Below are positions 1 to 7,081 of a stretch of 31,551 bases of DNA, one piece after another. The stretch covers positions 60,113-91,663 of the forward strand of contig CAJTKG010000008.1 in NCBI GenBank assembly GCA_910576935.1, written 5' to 3'. Origin of the DNA: an uncultured Muribaculaceae bacterium (GTDB lineage: Bacteria; Bacteroidota; Bacteroidia; Bacteroidales; Muribaculaceae). The position numbers and the translations under genes are program-made. The number at the start of each line of letters is the position of its first letter. The first letter of the stretch is position 1. The notes under the pieces were generated by a model. That model saw only the letters and a list, made by a program, of their open reading frames with translations, did not search any database and was not told where the DNA came from.

Positions 1-422
1 GCTGTGGCGACGCGGCGGAAGTCGTTGTTTTTCCTGGCGGGGCTGCACACGCCGTAGTCCTGAATGTCGAAGAGGAGGGCTGTGTCATAGGTCAAACCGC
101 GGATGTTTTCGGGTCGGTGACCTGTGGCGGCGTAGGTCTGCGCGTCGGGGGTCTTCAACCGCCGGGCGATGTAGACTGACATCTCTTTGCTCTGTGTCAT
201 GATGAGGATGTCGCTCGTCGGGGTGTATCGCTTTCGGAGGTATTCGACGTAGGCGCAGAGGATGCCGCGGGTGTCGACTCCGGGCGGGTCGACGACGAGG
301 AGACGCCGCTCGAGGTGACGGATGCGCATTTTCTCGAGCGGGGCTATGACGGCGGCTTCGGCGCGGGTGAGGTTGCGGCCGAGGTATCGTCGGAAGTGGT
401 ATGTGTAGACGGTGTTTTTCAT
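1..422 (-). CDS. Partial protein, possibly terminase/ATPase-like (5' end of gene only)
   Basis: The gene starts with ATG at 422-420 (MKNTVYTYHF) and stays open for 140 codons to the window edge, so the C-terminus is missing. I do not recognise it with certainty. Residues 40-53 (RLLVVDPPGVDTRG) sit where a P-loop would be, 71-78 (DILIMTQS) look like the next core strand, and 107-121 (NIRGLTYDTALLFDIQ) resemble the IRG-x-x-x-D-x-x-x-x-D Walker B region of large terminases and related helicases. The P-loop-like segment lacks the conserved GK[ST], so it may be a degenerate or non-catalytic ATPase. A TAnnTTTG box lies 8 nt upstream of the start. The frame has the same GTC/GAC-rich codon use as its neighbours. 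The gene call is fairly sure; the family is a weak inference. Confidence 0.6.
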   Translation of the reverse strand, partial: MKNTVYTYHFRRYLGRNLTRAEAAVIAPLEKMRIRHLERRLLVVDPPGVDTRGILCAYVEYLRKRYTPTSDILIMTQSKEMSVYIARRLKTPDAQTYAATGHRPENIRGLTYDTALLFDIQDYGVCSPARKNNDFRRVAT

Positions 423-430
423 CTCCCCTG

Positions 431-438
431 CAAAGATA
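431..438 (-). promoter_or_regulatory. Candidate promoter -7 box for the partial gene
   Basis: On the minus strand this reads TATCTTTG, matching the Bacteroidetes TAnnTTTG box. It lies only 8 nt from the ATG, so transcription from it would give an almost leaderless mRNA. No good -33 TTTG is seen at the usual spacing, so this is tentative. Confidence 0.3.
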
Positions 439-456
439 AGACTCGGTTTGGGCGGG

Positions 457-501
457 TTTATCACTAAAATTGCACGTGGGCGCAATTTTGGATGTGTTAA
501 A
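457..501. repeat. Imperfect palindrome capping the repeat block
   Basis: The left arm (TTTATCACTAAAATTGCAC) and the right arm (GCGCAATTTTGGATGTGTTAAA) are imperfect inverted complements. The core AAAATTGC / GCAATTTT is perfect with an 8-nt loop. The left-arm sequence TTATCACTAAAATTGCACGTG occurs again at 31526-31546, at the outer end of the partner repeat. That placement suggests it is the end structure of a repeated element. Confidence 0.6.
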
Positions 502-652
502 TGCACAATGCTCAATGCACAATTCACAATTTTTGGTGTAAAAATTGGTCTAATTAGGCAAATTAGCCAACTTATAATCTAACTATTAGTGGTTGATGCA
601 AGGGTTAAAAAAACTTGCTCCATAGCGCCTTTGAAACCTTTGTTCCATACGA
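498..652 (+). repeat. Dispersed repeat block, copy A (inverted partner at window end)
   Basis: About 155 nt running from AAATGCACAATGC through ACAATTTTTGGTGTAAAAATT and ACTTGCTCCATAGCGCC. It aligns with the reverse complement of 31373-31528 at roughly 90% identity by eye (about 13 differences, one of them a 1-nt indel in an A run). It has no coding potential and no transposase. It fills part of a 549-nt gene-free stretch (423-971). Confidence 0.75.
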
Positions 653-857
653 CGGCCGGAGGCCGTCGTTCCATGTCGCCTGCACAATTTTTGGTGTATG
701 ATTCGACGGCTTCAGTCGTCGTGGAATCAAGACGTTAGATGTCGATGCAAGGGTTGAAACCCTCGGTATATAACGACGGTCGGAGACCGTCGCTCCCGGT
801 GCTGTGGATGCGCTCCGGCCATGGGGCGTGGGGTCAAAACGACGACTAAAGTCGTCG
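649..857. repeat. Cluster of four REP-like palindromes with covarying stems
   Basis: Four hairpins lie at 649-669 (ACGACGGCC-gga-GGCCGTCGT), 700-728 (GATTC outer stem, GACGGC-ttca-GTCGTC inner stem with one G-T pair), 774-792 (CGACGGTC-gga-GACCGTCG) and 840-857 (CGACGACT-aa-AGTCGTCG). The stem sequences differ but stay paired. Three of the four are followed by a variant of CGCTCCAT or CGTTCCAT. The linkers repeat GATGCAAGGGTT, the same motif as in the adjacent repeat block. No gene is present here; this looks like a mosaic of short interspersed palindromic units. Confidence 0.75.
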
Positions 858-924
858 CTCCATACGCCGTGGATTTGGATTTAAGATATTAATTTGCTAT
901 AATGAAACTAATTAAATTAAAATA

Positions 925-950
925 GAAACGAGGGCTTTAGCCCTCGTTTC
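925..950 (-). terminator. Rho-independent terminator of the efflux operon
   Basis: A perfect 12-bp stem (GAAACGAGGGCT / AGCCCTCGTTTC) with a 2-nt centre lies 21 nt beyond the stop of the last efflux-operon gene. On the minus strand it is followed by TATTTTAATTT. The stem resembles the nearby REP-like hairpins, so a palindrome of that family may have been recruited as a terminator. Confidence 0.6.
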
Positions 951-971
951 AAATGTTTATGGTTTAATGTG

Positions 972-1265
972 TCAGATGCTTTTTTCGATGTTCCAGACAA
1001 AGGCGCGGAGGCCGAGTTTGGGGCGGTCGTCATCGATTTCTTTCAAACGCGTCAGTACGTTGTCGACGCGCGAGTCGTCGACAACGGTCATGATGGCCGA
1101 TGCCATTGACGGCCATGCGTGTGAGCCGTAGTGCGGTTCGCCCGTGCGGCTGCCGCGGCCCATGACCTGCTGCCATGATGTGAAGCCGCGGCAGTTGTTG
1201 CGCTCGAGCAAATCGATGATGCGTTCGTAGTGTGCCTGGTCGAATGATATGAAGATTGCTTTCAT
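972..1265 (-). CDS. Small PII-like, RND-pump-associated protein (PG0541-like)
   Basis: 97 residues from ATG 1265-1263 (MKAIFISFDQAHYERIIDLL). An upstream in-frame ATG at 1340 lies inside the RND gene, so the later start is preferred. The size and the alternating strand/helix pattern (MKAIFISF, then a helix; SAIMTVVDDSRVDNVLTRLKE; LGLRAFVWNIEKSI) suit the ferredoxin-like PII fold of small proteins that Bacteroidetes encode beside RND pumps (the PG0541 type). The T-loop-like middle is rich in Gly and Arg (VMGRGSRTGEPHYGSHAWP). It starts 4 nt after the RND stop and is clearly in the same operon, so it may sense a ligand and modulate the pump. Family assignment rests on memory of context and pattern; the ligand is unknown. 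Confidence 0.7.
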   Translation of the reverse strand: MKAIFISFDQAHYERIIDLLERNNCRGFTSWQQVMGRGSRTGEPHYGSHAWPSMASAIMTVVDDSRVDNVLTRLKEIDDDRPKLGLRAFVWNIEKSI

Positions 1266-1269
1266 CGTT

Positions 1270-4200
1270 TTAAGCTTGTTTAGAGTTGAGTTTGTGAAGT
1301 TTGCGCCGTGTGTTGCGTACACCGTTGGCGGCGAAGACACAGTAGAGCACAGGCACGAAGAGCAGTGTCAGGATGGTCGAGAATGTCAGACCTCCGATGA
1401 CTGCCGTACCCATCGGACGCCACATTTCGGCGCCCTGACCTGTGCCGACAGCCATCGGCACCATGCCGAGGATTGTGGTCAGGGTCGTCATGACGACAGG
1501 ACGCAGACGCGATTTGCCGCCGAGGATCACCGAGCGTCTGATCGACAGGCCGCGCTCGCGGTTAAGCGATATATAGTCGATGAGTACGATGCCGTTTTTG
1601 ACGACGATGCCGATAAGCATGATGGCGCCGATCATCGACATGACGTTGAGGGTGTGGCCGCTGAGATAAAGTATGATGAACACGCCCGAGAAGGCGAAAA
1701 GCAGCGACGTCATGATGATGGCGGGGTAGGTATAGCTCTCAAACTGAGCCGCCATGACGATGTATACGAGGATGATTATGAGTATGGCGAGCATCAGCAG
1801 GTCGCTGAACGAGTCCTGCTGGTCTTCGTAGCTGCCCGATAGCTCGATCGAGACCCCCTGGGGTATATCCATCTGCTCGATGGCCTTGTCTGATGCCTCG
1901 ACAATCTGACTCATGGGTACATCCTGAACAACAGTGCGCACGGTGACGACACGTTCGCGGTCTTTGCGCTCGATGGTCGGCGGGGTGAAACGTTCGACGA
2001 CCTTGCCGACATCCTTTACGCGTACGCCCTGTCCTGCATTGTTGTAAATCAGAATGTTCTCGATGTCTTCGAGCGACGTGCGGTGTTCGGGGGCATACAT
2101 GACCTTGATGTCATATTCCTCGCCGTCCTCGCGGAATCGCGACGCGGTTGCGCCGTTGATGCGGTTGCGCAGGTAGTTTGCGGCCGTCTGGAGGTTGAGG
2201 CCGTAGATAGCTAACTTCTCGCGGTCGAAGTCGACCTGATATTCAGGCTGATAGTCGGAGCGCGAGATGAATACGTCAGCTGTGCCGGGTATCGCCTCGA
2301 GCGCTTTCTTGAGTTTGGCGGCGACAGAGTCGGTCTCTGCGAAGTCATAGCCATAGATCTCGTAGTCGATTGTCGACTGGCCGCCCATGCTGCCGCCGGC
2401 ATTGCCGCCGACGTTGACCTGGGCCTTCTTATACTGCGGGTAGTGCCTGAGGTCGTCACGCATCAGGGCCGCGATCTCGGTGATGCGGCGGTCGCGAAGT
2501 CCCGGGTCGACGAGCTTTATGTTCATCGAGACGATATGCGGGCCGTTGTCGCTCAGCGAGGCGAAAGTGTTGTCGCTCGAGGCCGTGCCGACGGTGTAGT
2601 TTATGACTCGTATCTCGGGATATTTCTCTTTCCATTCGTCGACGAGGCGCGATGTGACCTCCTGTGCAATCTCGACACGTGTGCCGATAGGCAGCTCTAG
2701 GTTGACGCCCAGACGGCCGTCGTCGGCGGTGGGGAAGAATTCGGTGCCGACCTGACGCACAAGCAGCAGCGAGCCGGCGAAGATGGCAAGGCAGACGATG
2801 AAGGTGACGAGCTTATGTCCGACGACCCATGTCAGCAGACGCGCATAGCCGTTGTCGAAGGCGTCGAGACCGCGGTTGATCGGGGTGAACAGCAGTTTGT
2901 AGAGTTTGCCGTGGTGATTTGTGCGGCGCAGCAGAAGGCTGCAGAGCATCGGGGTCAGCGACAGCGCGCAGACGGTCGAGATAATCATCATGATTGTCAC
3001 CATCCAACCGAGCTGACGGAAGAGGACGCCTGTCATGCCCGTGACGAGGGTCAGAGGGAAGAACACGGCGATAAGCGTCAGCGTCGAGGCGATGACCGAG
3101 ACGGCGACCTCGTTGGTGCCGTGGACAGCGGCCTGCTTGGGGTCGGAGCCGCGCTCGATGTGCGTCGTGACGTTTTCGAGCACGACGATGGCGTCGTCGA
3201 CAACCATGCCTATCGATATCGACAGGGCCGACAGCGACACGATGTTGAGCGAGTTGCCCGTGACGGCAAGGTAGATGAACGAGGCTATGAGTGAAATAGG
3301 TATGGTGATGGTGATGATGAGGGTCGCGCGCCATCGTCCGAGGAAAAAGAAGACGACGATGACGACGAAAAGCAGGGCGTAGAGCACTGTCTCGACGAGC
3401 GATGCTATAGTGTTGCGGATATTGTCGGACGTGTCGACGATGATGCCGAGCCTGACGTCGCTCGGGAGTCGTTTCTGTAGCGACGGCAGCATCTTGAGCA
3501 CCTTGTCGGAGATTTCGACCGAGTTGGCGCCGCTCTGCTTCTGAATGACAATCATAGCGCCTTTGGCACCGTTGTTATATGTCTGCTGGGCGCGTTCTTC
3601 GAGCGAGTCGTCGATGCGGGCGACGTCTTTGAGGAAGATGTTGCGGCCTCCCTGCGACCCGACGACGATGTCGGCCATCTGGTCAGACGAGGCGAATTCG
3701 CCCTGGACGCGCAGTGAGTAGGTGTCAGAGCCGATGTCGAACGAACCGCCGGGGATATTGCGGTTCTCGGCGGCGATTATGGCCGAAATCTGTTCGATAG
3801 AAAGGTTATAGGCCTCGAGACGGGCGGGATCGACATATATATGTATCTCGCGCTTGGGAGCACCTGAAATCGAGACCGAACCGACGCCGTTGATGCGCGC
3901 CAGAGGGTTGGCGACGGCGTCGTCGAGAATCTTGTAGAGGCCCGGCATGCTCTCTTCGGCCTGCACTGAAAGCAGCAGGATGGGAATCATGTCGGTAGAG
4001 AACTTGAAGATGATGGGCGTCTCGGCGTCGTCGGGAAGCATCGACGAGACAAGGTCGAGCTTGTCTCGGACGTCGTTGGTCAGGACGTCGATGTCTTTGC
4101 CATATTCAAACTCGAGGGTTATGACCGAGATGTTCTCGCGCGATTTCGAGGTGATATGCTTGAGGTCGTTGACGGCGTTGAGGACGTTTTCGAGCGGGCG

Positions 4201-4392
4201 GGTGACGTTCTGCTCGATGTCCTGGGCGCTCGCGCCCTGATATGTCGTCATGACCATCAGTGTGTTGGTGTCGATGTCGGGGTAGAGGTCGATCGGGAGG
4301 GTCTTCAGCGAGAAGATGCCGAGGATGACCACAGCGACGAAACACAGTGTCGTCATGATTGGCCGTTTGACGGCGCTACCGTATAAACTCAT
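1270..4392 (-). CDS. RND multidrug efflux transporter, inner-membrane pump (AcrB/HAE1-like)
   Basis: At 1040 residues it has the usual length of a full RND permease. It starts MSLYGSAVKRPIMTTLC, with a first membrane helix at about 11-28 and a large periplasmic loop after it. A cluster of helices begins near residue 330, and SIGMVVDDAIVVLEN at 394-407 carries the paired aspartates (D399, D400) of the TM4 proton relay. A second periplasmic loop and the closing helices (DLLMLAILIIILVYIVMAAQ, SMIGAIMLIGIVVKNGIVLI) complete the pseudo-duplicated fold. It should use proton motive force to move substrates from periplasm or membrane into an outer-membrane channel. It lies 46 nt after the adaptor gene and 4 nt before the PII-like gene. 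The substrate cannot be read from sequence. Confidence 0.95.
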   Translation of the reverse strand: MSLYGSAVKRPIMTTLCFVAVVILGIFSLKTLPIDLYPDIDTNTLMVMTTYQGASAQDIEQNVTRPLENVLNAVNDLKHITSKSRENISVITLEFEYGKDIDVLTNDVRDKLDLVSSMLPDDAETPIIFKFSTDMIPILLLSVQAEESMPGLYKILDDAVANPLARINGVGSVSISGAPKREIHIYVDPARLEAYNLSIEQISAIIAAENRNIPGGSFDIGSDTYSLRVQGEFASSDQMADIVVGSQGGRNIFLKDVARIDDSLEERAQQTYNNGAKGAMIVIQKQSGANSVEISDKVLKMLPSLQKRLPSDVRLGIIVDTSDNIRNTIASLVETVLYALLFVVIVVFFFLGRWRATLIITITIPISLIASFIYLAVTGNSLNIVSLSALSISIGMVVDDAIVVLENVTTHIERGSDPKQAAVHGTNEVAVSVIASTLTLIAVFFPLTLVTGMTGVLFRQLGWMVTIMMIISTVCALSLTPMLCSLLLRRTNHHGKLYKLLFTPINRGLDAFDNGYARLLTWVVGHKLVTFIVCLAIFAGSLLLVRQVGTEFFPTADDGRLGVNLELPIGTRVEIAQEVTSRLVDEWKEKYPEIRVINYTVGTASSDNTFASLSDNGPHIVSMNIKLVDPGLRDRRITEIAALMRDDLRHYPQYKKAQVNVGGNAGGSMGGQSTIDYEIYGYDFAETDSVAAKLKKALEAIPGTADVFISRSDYQPEYQVDFDREKLAIYGLNLQTAANYLRNRINGATASRFREDGEEYDIKVMYAPEHRTSLEDIENILIYNNAGQGVRVKDVGKVVERFTPPTIERKDRERVVTVRTVVQDVPMSQIVEASDKAIEQMDIPQGVSIELSGSYEDQQDSFSDLLMLAILIIILVYIVMAAQFESYTYPAIIMTSLLFAFSGVFIILYLSGHTLNVMSMIGAIMLIGIVVKNGIVLIDYISLNRERGLSIRRSVILGGKSRLRPVVMTTLTTILGMVPMAVGTGQGAEMWRPMGTAVIGGLTFSTILTLLFVPVLYCVFAANGVRNTRRKLHKLNSKQA

Positions 4393-4438
4393 GAGTTATA
4401 TTCGTGTTGGAGTGTATTGTTTGACTGAGTTGATGCTA

Positions 4439-5455
4439 TCAATTAATAATCTCTACGGCGACGCCGTCGGCGAGACGGGTCTGGCCCGAGATGACTACGG
4501 TGTCACCGTCGGCCACACCCGAGAGCAGTTCGTAGTTGTTGTCGAGACGGCGTCCGAGTTCGACGCGGTTATATGACACTTTCCCTTTTGAATAAACATA
4601 GACATATTTGTTGCCCGATCCGCTTTGTTTGACGACGGCACGGTCGGGAACGACGACGCTGTTGCGCTCGCCGAGGTTCATGCTGACGCGGGCAAACATG
4701 CCGGGCTTGATGGCGCCGTCGCCGTTATTGATGGCGATTTCGGCCGTGAATGTGCGTGTGGCGGGGTCGACTGTCGGATAGATGCGGGTGATGCGGCCGG
4801 TGAATTCGCGGCCCTCGAAGGCGTCGAATCTGACGTCGACGGGCATACCCCGGCGTATGAGCGCCAGGTCGCTCTCGCTGATATTGACGATGACCTTGAC
4901 GGTCGGCGTGAGCTGTCCGACGGTGAGCACGGGCTGATTGCCTGTCATGTCTCCGGGGTCATAGTTGCGGGCGGTGACGACGCCGTTGATGGGCGAAATG
5001 AGCTGAGTGTTCTAGAGCAGATTGTCATACTGGCTGCGGGCGGCGTCGAGCTGTGCCTTGAGCTGGTCGACAGCCTGCTGAGTGCCGGCGCCAATCTCAA
5101 GGAGCTGCACGGCGCGGTTATATTCGCGCTCGATCTGGTCGAGATTGATTTTCGACTGGGTGATGTTGGCGCCGTCCATGACGACGAGTGTCTGGCCGCG
5201 TCTGACAGGGTCGCCGACTTCGACGGCAATCGATTTGATGCGGTTGGGCGCCGACGGCGATATGTTGTTGATGTTTTCGGCCTCGACATTGGCGGTATAT
5301 TCTTTAATCTGCGGCACGCTTTCGACAGCTACAGTGCTGATCTCGACCTGCGGCAGCTCGTCTTTGACTTCTGTGACGGTGCCTTTGTCGTCATTGCCGC
5401 AGGCGGTCATAATCATTGCGAGCGGCATGATATAATAAGGTTTCATCTTCATCAT
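4439..5455 (-). pseudogene. RND periplasmic adaptor (MFP/HlyD family), interrupted by an in-frame amber codon
   Basis: The frame runs from MMKMKPYYIMPLAMIMTACG to VDGVAVEIIN-stop, 338 codons, but codon 148 is TAG at 5014-5012. The first part (147 aa) has a lipoprotein signal with lipobox MTAC, the biotinyl-lipoyl half SIAVEVGDPVRRGQTLVVMD and an alpha-hairpin (KINLDQIEREYNRAVQLLE onward). The second part continues in the same frame without any indel: NTQLISPINGVVTARNYDPG (the other lipoyl half), then the beta-barrel (VGQLTPTVKVIVNISESDLA) and membrane-proximal domain. The last long run could restart at ATG 4948-4946, but that product would lack signal and hairpin. Everything except the one codon looks intact and under selection. 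It may be a recent nonsense mutation, a base error, or a readthrough site. The role is to bridge pump and TolC-like channel. Confidence 0.8.
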
Positions 5456-5476
5456 GGGATTCTTTATTTTAAGATA

Positions 5477-6895
5477 TTAATTGTTTTCTGTCAGTTTGTA
5501 GTTGTCAATCGGAGCGTTGCCGAGCAGAAGCTCGAGCTCGCTGTTGGCTATAAGGTAGTTGTATATCGCCTGGTTGTAAGCGAGACTGGCCCTTGTCAGG
5601 GCGAGCTCGGAGTCACGCAGGTCGAGATATGACGCGGCGCCGATGGCAAAGCTCTTTTCCATTATATTATGGGCGCGGTCGGCCTGACCGACGCTCTCGC
5701 TGCACGATGCGATCTGTTTGACGTTCACCTTTATGTTGTCGATGGCGAGGCTGACCTGGCTGGCGATGCTGCGCTCGAGGTTCTCGCGCTGGAGCACCAT
5801 CTCCTGAGCCTGGACTTTAGCCTGACGAACGGCGTTGTATCGCGCGCCGCCCTCGAACAGAGGGAATGACACTGTCAGACCTATCATCGAGTAGGGATTC
5901 CATCTGAAGTTTCTGAGCGGATTGCCGTTGCTCGACGATGTCCAGTTATAGTTGGCTGTCAGGGCGACGGTCGGGTAGAAGGCAGCCTTGCGCAGGGTGA
6001 CTGTCTTGTTGGCGATGTCGGTCTGGATTCTGTTGAGCGCGAGCGAGGGGTTGGCGCTGTAGTCGGCGTCGATTGCAAGAGTCTTGCCGTACATGTCGGC
6101 TTCGTAGTCAGACAGCGTCGACGTAGGGGTGAACTCAAACGACGCGTCGACACCCATCAGTATCGCCAGCTGCAGACGGGCCTGCTTTATGGCTATGTCG
6201 GCCTGCAGCAGCTCGGGCTCGACATTCTTCATCGCCACCGATGTGCGGAGCACGTCATAGTCAGATGCGGCGCCGGCGGCATATTGTTTTGAGTATATGT
6301 CGTAGGTCAGGGCAGCCATGTCATAGCTTTCCTGTATCACTTTTTTTGAGTCGTTGGCGAGAAGCAGGGCATAGTAGGCGCTTTTGACCTGATTGACGAG
6401 GTCGAGTTTCGACGAACGTGCCTGCTCGATGTTTACCAATATCTGGGAGTCGGATAGTTTTAACGACTGCCACAGTTGCGGGGCGATAAGAGGCAGGCTG
6501 GCCGAAAAGCCGGTCGAGTAGGAGTTGTCGAGACCCATCTTGATGCCGGTGTCTTTTTTTGACGAGGCGCGTGACCGGTTTTCATCCGGGTTCTCGTCTT
6601 CGTTGTCGCCGCCGCCTAAACCTCCGAAGCCGTCCATATTCATGTATGCGACCTGTTTGGCGAGCATGCGGTTGTAGTTGAAGCCGAAGCTGACCGACGG
6701 GAGCAGTTGGCCGAGGGTTTCTTTCTTGGAATAATCGGCCCGTTTGATCTCAAGGTCTGCGATTTTCACTGTCGGATTGTCGCTCAGTGCTATCGACAGA
6801 CACTGTTCAAGGCTCAGGGTTGTCTGACCGGCAGCGCTCGCGGAACCTATCAGCAGGGCGGCGGCCGGGATTAGAAATGCTCTTAGTTTTTTCAT
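5477..6895 (-). CDS. Outer-membrane efflux channel (TolC/OprM family)
   Basis: 472 residues, the expected size. A signal peptide (MKKLRAFLIPAAALLIGSASA) is followed by TTLSLEQCLSIALSDNPTVK, the typical opening of the OEP repeat. A second copy of the repeat follows the middle of the protein (ANPSLALNRIQTDIANKTVT onward), with long helices and short strands such as FYPTVALTANYNW. The C-terminal part (YLDLRDSELALTRASLAYNQ) is also typical. It is the first gene of the pump operon, 21 nt before the adaptor. An unusual acidic, Gly-rich insertion (GGLGGGDNEDENPDENRSRA) lies near residues 90-110, in a region where loop inserts are common. No lipobox is seen. It should form the trimeric exit duct of the pump. 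Confidence 0.93.
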   Translation of the reverse strand: MKKLRAFLIPAAALLIGSASAAGQTTLSLEQCLSIALSDNPTVKIADLEIKRADYSKKETLGQLLPSVSFGFNYNRMLAKQVAYMNMDGFGGLGGGDNEDENPDENRSRASSKKDTGIKMGLDNSYSTGFSASLPLIAPQLWQSLKLSDSQILVNIEQARSSKLDLVNQVKSAYYALLLANDSKKVIQESYDMAALTYDIYSKQYAAGAASDYDVLRTSVAMKNVEPELLQADIAIKQARLQLAILMGVDASFEFTPTSTLSDYEADMYGKTLAIDADYSANPSLALNRIQTDIANKTVTLRKAAFYPTVALTANYNWTSSSNGNPLRNFRWNPYSMIGLTVSFPLFEGGARYNAVRQAKVQAQEMVLQRENLERSIASQVSLAIDNIKVNVKQIASCSESVGQADRAHNIMEKSFAIGAASYLDLRDSELALTRASLAYNQAIYNYLIANSELELLLGNAPIDNYKLTENN

Positions 6896-6928
6896 TATGT
6901 GTGGGAAAAGACTGTAGTGATGAAGTTA

Positions 6929-6936
6929 CAAATTTA
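6929..6936 (-). promoter_or_regulatory. Candidate promoter -7 box of the efflux operon
   Basis: On the minus strand it reads TAAATTTG, matching TAnnTTTG, and lies 33 nt upstream of the TolC-like ATG. A TTTTGACA sequence lies 14 nt further upstream, closer than the usual 19-21 nt, so the assignment is moderate. Divergent to the dnaB promoter. Confidence 0.4.
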
Positions 6937-7044
6937 GTTAATTTAATTGTCAAAACAGGCTGATTTAATGGTTAAAAAATCTTTGTTTATAATAATGTTG
7001 AAAAAAAGGAGATTTTTTTCTACCTATCGACGTGTCTAAATGCT

Positions 7045-7052
7045 TAAATTTG
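7045..7052 (+). promoter_or_regulatory. Candidate promoter -7 box of dnaB; decides the dnaB start
   Basis: Reads TAAATTTG followed by C. It lies inside the longest open frame (which could start at ATG 7040) but 29 nt upstream of ATG 7082. If used, transcription begins near 7059 and the later ATG is the true start. Confidence 0.45.
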
Positions 7053-7081
7053 CAGAAACGATAACCGAACAGCCTTGTAAA

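Noticed and set aside
85..522. Minus-strand frame rich in Arg, Pro and His starting in the repeat region
   Set aside because: Its start lies in the repeat block, its composition is that of an out-of-frame read, and it overlaps the better frame starting at 422.
649..857. CRISPR array
   Set aside because: The repeated units are hairpins with variable stems and irregular spacing, not constant direct repeats with unique spacers. No cas gene is present.
4946..5014. Frameshift in the adaptor gene
   Set aside because: The two halves are in the same frame with only a stop codon between them, so a nonsense change is enough.
4625..5632. Long plus-strand open frame (335 codons) opposite the adaptor gene
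   Set aside because: It is the antisense shadow of the MFP and TolC genes in GTC/GAC-rich DNA. The composition (Asp/Val/Gly runs) has no domain sense, and the minus strand encodes clear families.
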